From Emiliania huxleyi CCMP1516 (lineage: Eukaryota > Haptophyta > Isochrysidales > Noelaerhabdaceae), in the NCBI RefSeq assembly GCF_000372725.1, contig NW_005199853.1, positions 1-64,000 on the forward strand: 64,000 nucleotides of DNA, given 5' to 3'. Both the position numbers and the translations under genes were made by a program. Below the pieces are notes generated by a model, which worked only from the letters and a program-made list of their open reading frames with translations, did not search any database and was not told the origin of the DNA. Of the stretch, positions 42,578 to 53,449 are shown piece after piece. Numbering within the stretch: position 1 is the stretch's first letter; each line of letters opens with the position of its first letter.

Positions 42578-43416
42578 CCCTAGGCGCTGCCTGCTCGCAA
42601 GCCGTGCGTTGATACCGAAATGCCGGAATGCTGTTTGGCACGAGACTTGCAGCGCATCGGGCCAATTATGAGACTGCCTGGGACTTTCCTGTTGGACGTT
42701 TCGTGTGTGTAGAGCCGTACTCTGTGCTGTGGAAAGAGGCGCTGGTTGGGTTCACGCTGTCGCGGGGGTTGGGGCACGGACCCCAGTCAGAGCCCGCGTC
42801 CAAATAACTCTGTGTCGCTCTCTCCCCGTCGTGCGTGCCACGGCGCGCCCGCGACACACCGACTCCGACAGAGTAGTGAGGCGAGAGGTGTTGGAGAGAT
42901 GCCACATAGCCGGCGTAAAATCTCCGCGTGCTGGCCTGCCGCCTGCCGCGTGCGAGGGGGGGGGCACACCGTTTGTGTGCGGCGTGCGGTGTGGCATGCA
43001 TGCGCACCGCTCGCTCTTGACGCTTACGACACGTCTGGTGGCTCACCCTCACACGCGCTCGTGGCCCGACGCTTACTGGTGTTCGCAGTTCGGCACTCTC
43101 ACACCCGACCGCACCGTCACTTAAGTGGGACTTCTCATCCTTACACGACACGTTCTTGTAGCCGCGCGCCCTCCCTGCCGCGATCCGGGCGGCTCCTCCA
43201 TTTCCCCCTGGCGGCGGAGAGCGTGGAGAGCCTGGAGGCCGCAAGCGACGCAACTCGCGTCGGCGCTCTGCACACTCGATCGGTCTTCTGGCTTGGCCTT
43301 GGCTGTCGCAGCGGGCTCTCGAGAATGAGAACCCGTAGACAACGCACCTGAGCTCTAGAATCCGGGTTCCTCGCGTCCCTCGGCCACTTTCCCTAGCTTC
43401 TGCATCGGACGCACAT
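42578..43416. other. Intergenic between convergent genes
   Basis: About 780-840 bases with no domain-bearing frame. The last 60 bases (43357-43416) may be coding as an alternative last exon of the PH gene (VNVRPMQKLGKVAEG in a different frame). Confidence 0.5.
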
Positions 43417-44332
43417 TCACGGGCGAGGCCAGACTCGTCGCCTCAAATTGGTTCGCCACATCGTCGACCCCGTGGTTGTGCACTCCTGCGTGGAGATGGA
43501 AATGCTGGCTGTCAGGGACAGGGCAGGATCGGGGGAATAGACAGCTCGGCTGGCACCGTCCCGCCAGGCGGCAGTGCCGTGCGCCTCCTCGAGGCAAAAC
43601 CGGCGAGCGTACGTCTCCACGTTGTTCCGCACGCTCCACACCCACGCATTACGGCAGTCGACTGATGGCGCAGTGAAATCAAGGTCCTTCCCGTTCTTCA
43701 TCTTGATTCGCCAGCGGCGCGACTTGGCTCCCCCCACAGCATGAACATACTCGATCGCGCTGTATGGGATGGACTTGGGCTTCTTCCCGCCTACATCAAG
43801 CAAGTCAAGAGCAGTGTTGCAACACCGGGTGTGGCACAATAGTGTGACAATGATGTCACCTTCGTGTTCGTACATCAGTCCATCAGGTAGCAGCTGCAGC
43901 TCGCGCTTCTCGCCCCTCCCCTCGTTGATTCCATGCCTCGTCATCTTGACCTGCACGCTTGACCTGCACGCTTGAGGGGCTGAGGGGCTGAGGGGCTGGC
44001 TGACGGGCTGACGGGCTGAGGGGCTGAGGGAAAAGGGCTGACCGCTCGATGTCGCGCCAGAGCTTGCCGCGGTTGTCACCCTGACTGATGTAGTGCTGGA
44101 GCTGGCGCTGCGGCGTTTTGCGAAGGCGAACGAGCCAGGCAACCGCCTTGAGGGACGCGTTCACAGACGGCTCGCCCTGCCCCGGCGACGGCTCCTCCGA
44201 AGGCTGTGCATTTCCGACTCTGGTTGGCGTCGTGCGTTTGGAGATGCCACGCTGTGATCCCGTGCTGCCACGGGAAAGGCTTCGCCGTACCTGGATAGCC
44301 GGAGGCGCCTTGCCCTTGGCAGCCATGGCCAT
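43417..44332 (-). CDS. PH-domain protein
   Basis: Exons 44043-44332 and 43417-43963 give 278 residues. A basic Ser/Pro-rich N-terminus and a short helix pair (NASLKAVAWLVRLRKTPQRQ) lead into a pleckstrin-homology-like fold: KRELQLLPDGLMYEHEGD, KPKSIPYSAIEYVHAVGG, RRWRIKMKNGKDLDFTAPS and a C-terminal helix with the invariant-type Trp (RNAWVWSVRNNVETYA). Such domains bind phosphoinositides or proteins at membranes. The intron 43964-44042 is filled with GCCCCTCA-type tandem units and ends in two near-identical acceptors (GTGCAG twice, 13 bases apart). Its first bases GTCA repeat those of the next exon. An extra last exon to about 43357 is possible. Confidence 0.6.
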
Positions 44333-44510
44333 GGCTGACTATGAGCGTGCGGCTATGAGCGTGCGGGGACGAACTCAAGGCACGAGCGGCTGCGACGTTT
44401 TACGTCAACTTGATCACACAACTCGGCCGTGTCGCCGGGAACATGGACTCTCATCGGACTCTCATCCCGTATAACTTTTTCTCTATTTTAAATGGGCTCC
44501 TACGAACATA

Positions 44511-44597
<87 letters not shown>

Positions 44598-44849
44598 AGA
44601 GTACTCCCGATGGTGGACTACTGACAGGGGTTTCTGTACGTGGCTCGTGGCTGTTTCGAAGATGACTGCTGTGATCGGAAAATGGATCGGGATTTGGTGT
44701 CGGCAGCCAAAGCCGACAGGCCCCTTCTTCGGCAGAACCAGACCGACCCGCCAGCATCGTGAGCATCAGGTCGCCCTTTCTTCGGCAGAACCAGGACCGA
44801 CGCCACCAGCATCGTGAGCATCAGGGCCGTTCTTACCCCTCGTAGAAGC
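44333..44849. other. Divergent intergenic region
   Basis: Between the PH gene and an MFS gene. Contains a GA microsatellite (44513-44598) and a ~60-base tandem duplication at about 44723-44824 (CTTCTTCGGCAGAACCAG... repeated once) just upstream of the MFS start. Confidence 0.6.
44513..44598. repeat. (GA)n microsatellite
   Basis: About 40 uninterrupted GA dinucleotides, ending AAGAGAGAG. Purine strand is plus. Confidence 0.97.
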
Positions 44850-46644
44850 ATGGCGCTACCGATTAGCATCACGAACCCGACACCGCGGGACTGGGCGCTG
44901 TTTTCAATCTACCTGGTTGTGTTCATCGATATGATGGCGACTGCACTCACGATTCCCGTTATGCCTTACTACGTCACAGCCGTGTGCGGATGCGTGGACG
45001 GAGAGTGCAGCGATCACATCTGTGCCAAGCTGGGAGGCTCAGCTCCATCCCTCGGCTACCTCTACTCGTCGTTCGGCATTGCTCAGCTGCTCTCCAATGG
45101 CTGGATGGGCCCACTGAGCGACAGGATTGGCCGTCGCAAAATCCTGACCGTGACTCTGGGAGGCGCGATGGTCGGAATGCTGGGGTCGTCCTTCGCGCCT
45201 TCGTATTTGCTGCTGCTTGCCTCTCGCGTCTTCATCGGGGCGTGCTCAGGTACGATGTCTGCGTGCAACGCGTACATCGCGGACATCACCGCGCCTGCCG
45301 AACGACCGGCGCTGATGGCAAACGTGGGAACCCTCGTCCAGTTCTGTTTCATGTTTGGACCGGGGGTGGGTGCTGGCCTTGCGCAGATGGACAAACGGGC
45401 GCCATTTTGGGTCGGGGCGGGCACATCGCTGTTTGCACTCGTGATGGCCACGGTCTCGCTCAAGCCGCCAGAGGAGGTGTTCTCCTACGAAAAGAAGGAC
45501 GACGACGGCCCCTCCTCTGCAGCGTCCAAGTCCCCCACGAGCGGCAGCCGGACCAACTGGCCACTCATTGGCATCCTCGCGGCAGGCACACTGATGATGT
45601 CGATCGCTGGCGCTTCGCTCATGACGTGCAACGCCCTCTTTCTGCAAGCGATCTATGGCTTTGGCTCCCTCGAGTGAGCTCTCTGGCCGTGCCCACTTCC
45701 CTCGCAACGGCCCCATGCGACGGTCATCACTGTCGCTTCCCTTCTCACGCCTCCACGCGGCGGTTCCTGCCGCAGGTACGGCTTTGTCATGATGTACTCA
45801 GCGGTGGTGTCCATCCTCGTCCGCTCGTTCCTCTTCAACCGCGTCCAGCAGTCGCTTGGGCTGATGCGCACCGCGTCGGTGGGCTGTGCCATGCAGACCG
45901 TCTGTTTTGCAGGGTACTCGCTGCTGCCAAAGGTCGAGCCCGGGGGCTCTGTCATTGGCCCCAGTCTGTACGTCTACGTCGCCTTCTCCACTCTGAGCGC
46001 AATCGGCTCCGCGTTCTCCGCAGCAGCGGTCACGCCCTTCTTCAGCCAGCTCGCCAACCGATCCAACATGGGACGCGTGATGTCCATCGCCTCGATGATG
46101 AACTCTGCCGGTCAGCGCGCTTGGGCCGAGCGCCGGCTTCATTGCCCTCATCGGCCCGATTGCTGTCTCGGATGCGCGATTAGGTCGCGTCGTCGGCCCG
46201 CCCTTGTTTGGCACGCTCTTTGCCCTCAACGTTCGGGTTCCGTACCGGGTGGCGGCAATGTGTGTGTGCGTTGGGGGCGTGGTGTACTACTCCGTGCAGG
46301 TCCTCCACACGAGAGCGACGCAGCCTGTGAAGCCTCTGGCTGACGCAGACTCTCTTGAGGGCCCCGCGGCGCTTGCCCGCATGCCATCGATCGACGTCGG
46401 CTTTGCGCGGCTCGCCGAGGCTGTGCGATTGGCGGCGGTGAGCCGCGGGTACGACATGCGATCACCGGAGGTGGTCGCGGGTCTGATCGAGGCCATCGAG
46501 GCTGCCATGCCTCCGTGCTGCGCGGAGGACGGAACGCTGGAGAGCGGCGTGGCGTCCTCTGCGCTCGGGAGCGACGACTTGGAGCGGAGGGCGCGTGCCA
46601 CGGCGGCAGGGGTGCACATAATGCGCGCGTCTGCGGCCAGCTGA
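44850..46644 (+). CDS. Major facilitator transporter, TetA/MFS-1 type
   Basis: Exons 44850-45673, 45776-46110 and 46184-46644 give 539 residues. MFS motif A is clear (MGPLSDRIGRRKILTV between helices 2 and 3), and helix 5 carries VQFCFMFGPGVGAGLAQ, the antiporter-type motif C. The second half includes SIASMMNSAGRVVGPPLFG. A lumenal Cys-rich loop follows helix 1 (VCGCVDGECSDHICAK). The ~120-residue C-terminal tail is soluble with short helices. Drug or small-molecule export is possible from motif C but not shown. ATG 44850 is the first in frame. Both introns have GT donors. Confidence 0.8.
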
Positions 46645-46997
46645 AATGGAGAGCCCACATCTCCCGCACCGACGGTCGGTCCCGGGTCGGGGCACGAGGA
46701 TTGTGGGCGTTCCCGCGCGCGCCGACTCCCCTCTTTTCTCTTGGAGACTGGAGAGTGTGGAGTCCTCTCCACGGGCAACCTCCACGCTCCAGTCCTGCGA
46801 AGTTGATCTCGAGCTCTGTACACACGCTTAGTGATCGCACGGCGCGTCCGCTCCCATTACTCACGTTTCGCTATTCATGCGCTTCCGTTTCATTACATTC
46901 AACATTTTGTTGTACTATAACATCGCGATGTATAGTACAACCAGTAGGGGCGACTCTCTCTACATGCACATGCCGTACTTCGTATACTCGCTCCCCG
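46645..46997. other. Intergenic between convergent genes
   Basis: About 350 bases; AT-richer at 46885-46935 (TTCATTACATTCAAC...), perhaps polyadenylation regions of both genes. No gene. Confidence 0.5.
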
Positions 46998-47615
46998 TCA
47001 CTCACCCTCTGCGTCGTCGCCAGGCCGCAGGTCCGACGAGGCAGAACTAGAGGGATAAATTCCGAGCGGGTCGCCGTTCGGAAGAGGGCTTGCGGCGTCA
47101 TCGCCGTACTCGGCCGCTCGCCTGCTCTCCTCGTCGTCCAGCACTGTGCGAATCCGATCGGTGCCCGCCCAGTATGCGGGTGGAGGCCACCGAGGGAGGT
47201 CCTCGCCGTAGCCGCACTTGGGCAGATGGAGAGGGTTGCAGCGTACGAGGCGCCACGCGGTGAGAACCAGAGCCTGCAGCGGCGGATACTGCCTGAAGGC
47301 CAGCTGTCCATACTCGGAGCACGTGGGTATGAAGCGGCAGCCTGGCGGGATCAGTGGCGAGATGAACCTCTTGTAGAATTTGAGCGCCGCCACCGAGGCG
47401 CCCGACACCGCGCCGCCTCTGTCCTGGGAGCTCGATGTGAACAGCGGGACTCTGCCACCACACCCGCACGCGCAAATGAACGGCAACGGGAGCTCCCAAA
47501 CAGACGCCGCGGTTGCAGCCGTCGCTCCTGACTGCCGGACGCCGAAGAGCGAGGGAGCGGCAGGGCACCTGGCAGGCGGAGCGAAGGAGTACGCCAAGAG
47601 AGAGAGCTGGAACAT
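46998..47615 (-). CDS. YidD family membrane-protein-insertion factor, probably plastid
   Basis: 205 residues, no intron. The YidD core is well conserved: ALKFYKRFISPLIPPGCRFI, PTCSEYGQLAFRQYPPLQAL and AWRLVRCNPLHLPKCGYGED, including the three Cys. In bacteria YidD aids insertion of inner-membrane proteins next to YidC. The 75-residue N-terminal extension starts hydrophobic (FQLSLLAYSFAPPARCPAA) and is Ala/Ser-rich, fitting import into the plastid, where Alb3 is the YidC relative (inference). The C-terminal ~60 residues are acidic and probably disordered. Head to head with the protease gene. Confidence 0.9.
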   Translation of the reverse strand: MFQLSLLAYSFAPPARCPAAPSLFGVRQSGATAATAASVWELPLPFICACGCGGRVPLFTSSSQDRGGAVSGASVAALKFYKRFISPLIPPGCRFIPTCSEYGQLAFRQYPPLQALVLTAWRLVRCNPLHLPKCGYGEDLPRWPPPAYWAGTDRIRTVLDDEESRRAAEYGDDAASPLPNGDPLGIYPSSSASSDLRPGDDAEGE

Positions 47616-47954
47616 TTGTAGCGAGAAAGAAATTGAGCTGCCACTCGAGTATACTCGCCTTGTGGCGCGAGTCAGTGTGAAAGCCCTGCAAAAGACTAAA
47701 AAACGGCCTCGCTGGACCAGAAGAACCGGTCCGCGAGTGCTCCGCAGCAGCCTCGCTGAGCCAGAACGTCGGCTCGCGAGGTGGGGTGCTAGTATGAGCC
47801 CGACCCAGGTCGTAGTGTTCTTGCTCCCAGCGCTTGCGCTTCGGCGGTTAGTGGTGCACTAACCTCCGAGAAACCCTTCGGGTCGCTCCTCATCGCAGAC
47901 CCTGTCAGCGAATGTACGTAAGAGCTACATACACTGAGAGAGAGAAAATTCAGT

Positions 47955-50900
47955 GTGACGCTGTCGCTTGCGCGCCTGCCTGCCGTTCTCGTGCTGCTGC
48001 TCGCGTGGCCGTTGTCCGTGCTGCCGCTGCGCATGCGCCCGCCGTCAGCAAGCGCTAAGCGGGCACGAGGGACGCCGCCACCCGTGCGCGTGCTCAGCGA
48101 GGGAGAGGCGCTTGCCAAGCCGTCGACTGATGATCGGAGCTACAGGCTGGTCGAGCTGCCGAATGCGATGCGCGTGCTGCTGATATCCGACCCACAGATG
48201 TCGGCGGAGGAGGACACCGGCGACGGCCACGGCGATGAGGACGAGGGCGAGGGCGACAGTGAGGAGGGCGAGGAGGGCGAGGAGGAGGGCGAGGAGGAGG
48301 GCGACGAGGAGGGCGAGGAGGAGGGCGAGGAGGAGGGCGAGGAGGAGGGCGAGGAGGAGGGCGAGGAGGAGGGCGAGGGCGCGGACTCGGAGGGCGAGGG
48401 CGCGGACTCGGTGAAGAAGGCGTCCTTCGCCCTCTGCGTGGGCGTGGGCTACCTGAGCGACCCTCCGAATGCCAACGGCCTCGCCCACTTTGTGGAGCAT
48501 ATGGTCTTCATGGGGACCGAAAAGTACCCGGACGAGAACGAGTGGGCGGCCTTCCTGAGCTCGCACGGCGGAGAAGACAACGGCGAGACGGACGCGGTGA
48601 TGGCAGGGCGGGGGAGGTGCCTCCGTCCGGCCCATCCGCCTCTCTCTCTCATGGCGCCGGCCTCCTCGCCCCCCGCAGGAGACGACGTGCTTCTACTTTG
48701 ACGTGCACCCAAACTACCTGCGCGAGGGGTTGGACCGCTTCTGCCAGTTTTTTGCGGCGCCGCGCTTTGCGTGGGGCTCGAGCGAGCGCGAGGTCAAGGC
48801 GATCGAGTCCGAGTTCCAGCAGGCAAAGACGTCGGACAGCAACCGCGAGGCGCAGGTCCACGCGGCGCTGATCGACGAGGCGCACCCGTACAACACCTTT
48901 GGCTGGGGCGACCGGCGCTCGCTCGTCGAGCGGCCGGCGGCGGCGCGCGTCGACATGCAGCGCGAGATGCGGCAGTTCCACGCGCAGCACTACTCGGCCG
49001 GCCGCATGAGCGCCGTCGTTCTAGGGAAGGAGCCGACGCGGCTGCGGCTGCGGGCGGAGGAGGGGTCCCCCTCTCGAGACCTTCTCGGAACCTTGCCATA
49101 GGAGCCGCTCGACGAGCTGCAGCTCTGGGCGCTCGAGTCGTGCGGCGCCATCCCAAACAAGCAGACGAGCAGGCCGCGCTTCTCGTCGGGGCCGCCGCCG
49201 TTTGCGCCGCACCGGCTGCCGCTCGAGGTCCGCGTCAAGCCGCTCAAGGACGTGCGGCGGATCGACTTCAGCTGGTTCGTGCCGTCGCTGCAGGAGCACC
49301 ACCGCTGCCGGCCGGCAGAGTACGTGGCGCACCTCCTCGGCCATGAGGGCGCGGGCTCCTGCCTCGCCGCACTCAAGGCGGCCGGCCTGGCGACCGACCT
49401 GTCGGCGGGGCTGCAGGAGGACACCTCCGCCGCGGCCGAGTTCGCCGTGTCGGTCGACCTGACCCCGCGCGGCGCGAGCGAGCTCGACTCCGTCGTGGCC
49501 GCCGTCCTCGCCTTCCTCGGCTTTCTCGTCCGGGCGGGCCCGCAGGCGTGGGTGCAGGAGGAGCTGCGCGGCCTCGCGGCCCTCAGGTTCAAGTTCGCCG
49601 AGAGCGAGCCCGAGGTTGACTACTGCCGCCGGATCGCGCTCTCGATGGCGCAGCCCTTCTACCCGCCCGAGCCGGACGCGGTGCTGTCCGGCGACCACCT
49701 CCTCTCCGCGTGGCGGCCGGAGCTGGTCGAGGAGCTCCTCTCGCGGCTCACGCCCTCGAGCCTCCTCCTCACCGTCGTGATCGCCGAGAGCGGCGCGGCG
49801 GGCGACGGCGGCGACGCGGCCGGCCCCGGCGGCGAGTGGCAGGTCGAGCCATGGTTCGACACGCAGTTTCGCGTTTCCCCGCCCCTGAGCGCCGAGCGGC
49901 GCAGTCTGTGGGACGAAGCCTACGCGGGCGCGGGTGGCGGTCCGGGCGACGCCCCTTGGGCCGCCTTGTTTGCGTTGCCGAAGCCGAACCCCTACATCCC
50001 GACCGACCTTTCCCTCCTCTGCCCGCCGCCCGCCGGAGGCGCCGATCCGTCGAGCAAGCCTTCGCCGCCGTCGCTGCTGGAGAGCACGCCGTCCGGCTGC
50101 GTCTTTTGCTTGCCCGACAGCCGGTTCTTCGCGCCGAAGGGTGTGGTCGCGCTCGAGATCGGTACGCCGGGCGCGAGCGCGTCGATCGAGCGGCGACTGT
50201 TGGGCGAGCTGGCGGCCAAGGTGTGCGCCGAGCTGCTCAACGAGGAGAGCTACTCGGCCTCGCTCGGTGGATTGGGCCTCGAGATCTTTGCCACGCCCCG
50301 CGGCTGGGCGCTGCAGGTGGACGGCTTCTCGCACAAGATGGCGCAGCTCGGCGTGCGCGCCTGCGAGACCCTCGCATCGCTCGCCACGCGGGGAGACGAC
50401 GCCGAGGTGGGCGAGGCGTTCAGCCGCGTGCTGCAGCAGTACGAGCTGGGGCTCAGCAACGCTTGTGCGCGATCCAGCCCGCCGCACCGGCTGGCTGCAC
50501 GTCTGCTTCGAAGCGGCCCTCGCCTCCCTCTATAGGCTTCAAGGTCGGCGATCGCGCGCCGTACGAACGTCGCCGCGTGCTCGAGGCCTCGTTCTTCCAC
50601 TACGACGACATGCTGCGCGCGGTGCGAGGGCTCACGCCGCAGCAGCTCGCCGGCTTTGTCGCGGACACCCTCGGCGGCGGCGCCTACATCTCGACCTATC
50701 TCGGCGGCAACGTCGACGCGGCGGTCGCCCTTTCTTTCAGCAAGGCGATGCATGCCGCTCTCGGCTCTCCGCCGCCGCTCCAACAGAGCGACGTGCACGC
50801 CAACACGGTGATGCTGCTTGCTGACGAGGGCAGCTGTTGGCTGGTGTGGGCGGTCGGCGCGAAGAACCCGACCGACTCCAACTCCGCCGTCGAGACGTAC

Positions 50901-51521
50901 TGGCAGCTCGGGCCGTCGGAGCACGGCTTGTCCGCACGGCTGACGCTCCTCGAGCATTTGATGTACGAGCCTCTTTTTGACGCGCTGCGCACGAAACAGC
51001 AGCTCGGCTACACGGTGCATTGCTGCGCGCGCAACACGTTTCAGATGCTCGGGTTCACCGTGACGGTGGTCTCGGCGACGCACCTCCCGCTCGAGATCGA
51101 GAGCCGCATCGGTGAGTTCCTCGCTTCCTTTCTCGACTCCCTCGCCGCGATGCCCGCCACGGAGTTCGCCAAGAATGTCGAGGCGGCCGTGGCGAACCGG
51201 CTGCAGCGCGACCGTAATTTGGCAGAGGAGGCGGCGCGCTACTTCCCCGAGATCGAGGCGCGGACTTTCGTCTTCGACCGCGCCGAGCGGGAGGCGGAGC
51301 TCATGCGGGCCACTTCGCAGTCGGAGCTCGCGGAGTGGGCCCGGCGGGCCCTCGTGGGAGACGAGGCTCGTCGGCTCTCGGTGCACGTCCACAAGGGAGG
51401 CGCTGATCCCGCGGGCGAGGCACTGCCCGATGGGGCGCTTCGGTTTGAGCTCGAGACGGAGAAGGCCAAGTTGTCGACATGGACGCAACCCGACGAGCCA
51501 CTGCCCCCTCTCGCGATGTAG
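47955..51521 (+). CDS. Nardilysin-like M16 metalloprotease
   Basis: Exons about 47955-48596, 48679-49029, 49102-50455 and 50536-51521, about 1110 residues. A hydrophobic leader ([18 protein letters not shown]) precedes a long acidic insert of EEGEEEG repeats (48210-48410), the mark of nardilysins. The inverted zinc motif [20 protein letters not shown] (His-x-x-Glu-His) follows, then [17 protein letters not shown]. The second half has [20 protein letters not shown] and [12 protein letters not shown] as in insulysins. Cuts peptides at basic residues; a secretory or organelle location is inferred. The first ATG in frame is 48033, inside or after the leader, so a short upstream exon is likely: GTACGTAAG at 47914 and TTCAG at 47953 would frame a 40-base intron. 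The second intron begins GA, and the last has a GC donor. Confidence 0.9.
49030..49101 (+). other. 72-base intron with 8-bp direct repeat and GA donor
   Basis: AGGAGCCG occurs at both borders (49028-49035 and 49100-49107). Removing the 72 bases restores [16 protein letters not shown], as in insulysins. The intron must then start GA and end AG; no canonical pair fits without losing the frame or the repeat. Confidence 0.65.
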
Positions 51522-51845
51522 CAGCATCAGCTGAGCGGAGCCGCGCGAGTACGTATATGTGCATGTGCGTGCACCGCGCTCGTGGCCACCCAGTCGGCGA
51601 CTTCTCCGACGAGAGAGTGCGCGGTGTCGGCGGTGTGTGTGCGCATGCCCGCGGTTACTGCCGCCTCAGCCGCGCGAGATGTGTGTGATCTCAGCATTGA
51701 CTGGGCTGGTACTCAGTACTCATATACGTAACACCCCTCGGCCTGCGCGGGGCGCGCCGCGTCGCGCCGTCAGCGTGCATCTCTCTCGCTCTGCACGATT
51801 GCGTGGCTGGCCAGCGGTATCTTTCGAGGCACGTACGCACCCGGC
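51522..51845. other. Intergenic between convergent genes
   Basis: About 320 bases with GTGTGTGCGC-type sequence and no gene. Confidence 0.5.
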
Positions 51846-53394
51846 TCAGCCCATCACATTGTTGGCCGAGCTGTGCGACGTGCGCAGGCGCGAAAAGGCG
51901 GCGGTGTCGATGGTGCCGCACCCCGGCACCCGCTCCAGGGCGAGCTGAAGCGGGTGGGCGTCGAGGTCTTGTCCGGCCTGTGCGAAGAGCCAGATCCGTC
52001 AGTACTACTCAAGAGACATGTGCGGCGAAGGCGGCGCGGCGTGCCTCTCGCGCAGTGATGAGCTCGCGCATCAGCCGGCCGGCGACGCCGCAATTCTTGA
52101 ACTGGTTGCCGCTCGTGCCAATCGCCATGTAGTAGCCCGGCAGGGCTGAGCCGTCGTAGATGGGCGTCCAGTCGTCGGAGACGTCGTAGCAGGCCACGAC
52201 GCCCTGCGTGTTCGCCGAGTCGGGCAGCGGCAGCGTCGGCATCCGCAGCGCGGCGCGGTACACCTGATTCGTCCACTGCTCGGTGAGGCTGCTCTCGGCG
52301 CCGCCAGGGTAGACCGACTCCGGGTCCTCCGGGTAGCGGTGGAAGCTCGCGTCGCACGGCGGCTCGACAGTGCCGCACAGAATCTTGCCACCCACCTCGG
52401 GCCTCCAGTACACCCCGGTATCCGGGTCGGTCACCACCATGCCCGCGCCGCCGTCCGACCAGTCAATCTCGGGCGGCGATGGAACGTATGACACCTCCTG
52501 ACGCATCGGGCGGGTCGCGATGCGCATGTCGTTCTCGGCCGGGTCAGGGAAGGCCAGCGCGTTGATAGCGGACGAGTGGGGCCCCGCCGCGTTCACCACG
52601 ACGCCCGCACTGATCACCGTCCCGTCGGCGAGCCGCACGCCGCTCGCGCGGCCAGCCTCGCGCGTCACCTCGACGACGCTTTGGCCAAAGGCGAACTCTG
52701 CGCGGCCCGTGGCGAGCGCGGCGGTCTGCAGGTTGTGGCAGGCCAACTGAGGGTCCGAGATGTACCCGGCGGTCGGGAAGTAGACGGCGCCGTCCACCTC
52801 GCGCCCGTTGGGCTCGCCGAACGAGTCATCGTCGATGCGGCGCGGCGGCGCGTAGGAAGTGAGGTCAAAGCCGAGGCGGCGCTGCAGCTCGGCGTTGTCC
52901 CACATCTCGTACGGGAGGCCGAGCTTGTCGAAGCACGCGAGCGTCTTGGTGATGAAGGCCTCCGACTCCGCCGAGCGGATGATGACCTGGCCGCAGCTCC
53001 GGAGCTGCGCGAGTCCCTTCTCGTCCTCGACGCCAATGTGGTCTTCCCACGACTGCCAGTAGTGGTAGCCCTCCCACGCGAACTTGACGCTGTCCAGGAC
53101 GGAGTACGTCATCCGCAGGATTCCCGACGAGTAGGACGTTGACCCCAGCCCCACGCCGCTGAGCTTGTCAACGTTGAGCGTCCGCCACCCGTGCCGCGAG
53201 AGCTCGGTCGCAATGGAGGTGCCAATCACGCCGGCGCCGATGATGACGGCATCGTAGGACGGCTGCCGCACACTGGAAAAGCTGCGGAGCGGCGCGATCA
53301 GGCTGCGGCGGCCCAAGGAGCGCAGCATGTGCATGTGCCTTCCACGGGTGCGCCGCCTTTCAATATTGCAAGAGCCCACCCCCGACCGGAGCAT
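51846..53394 (-). CDS. FAD-dependent oxidoreductase of the DAO / sarcosine dehydrogenase type
   Basis: Exons 52018-53394 and 51846-51977 give up to 502 residues. YDAVIIGAGVIGTSIATELSR is the FAD-binding loop and GVVVNAAGPHSSAINAL the second nucleotide-contacting strand; YYMAIGTSGNQFKNCGVAGR near the end closes the FAD site. The family oxidises N-methyl or secondary amines such as sarcosine, dimethylglycine or proline derivatives; the substrate is undetermined. Starting at the second or third ATG (53334/53328) gives a good mitochondrial presequence (MLRSLGRRSLIAPLRSFSSV). The 40-base intron 51978-52017 is among the shortest here; splicing it adds CGTIDTAAFSRLRTSHSS. Shares a 55-115 bp spacer with Mpv17, head to head. 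Confidence 0.85.
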
Positions 53395-53449
53395 CCGTGG
53401 CGCGCCACACTAATTTCGTCCGGCGGCGCGCCGGCGAGCCGTGCTGACG
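53395..53449. promoter_or_regulatory. Probable bidirectional promoter
   Basis: Only 55 bases separate the outermost ATG of the FAD oxidoreductase (minus) from the ATG of Mpv17 (plus); using the internal presequence ATG the spacer is about 115-120. No TATA box is evident. Confidence 0.5.

Noticed and set aside
49021-50487. A 488-codon minus-strand frame
   Set aside because: Antisense to the nardilysin-like exon, which has clear family motifs.
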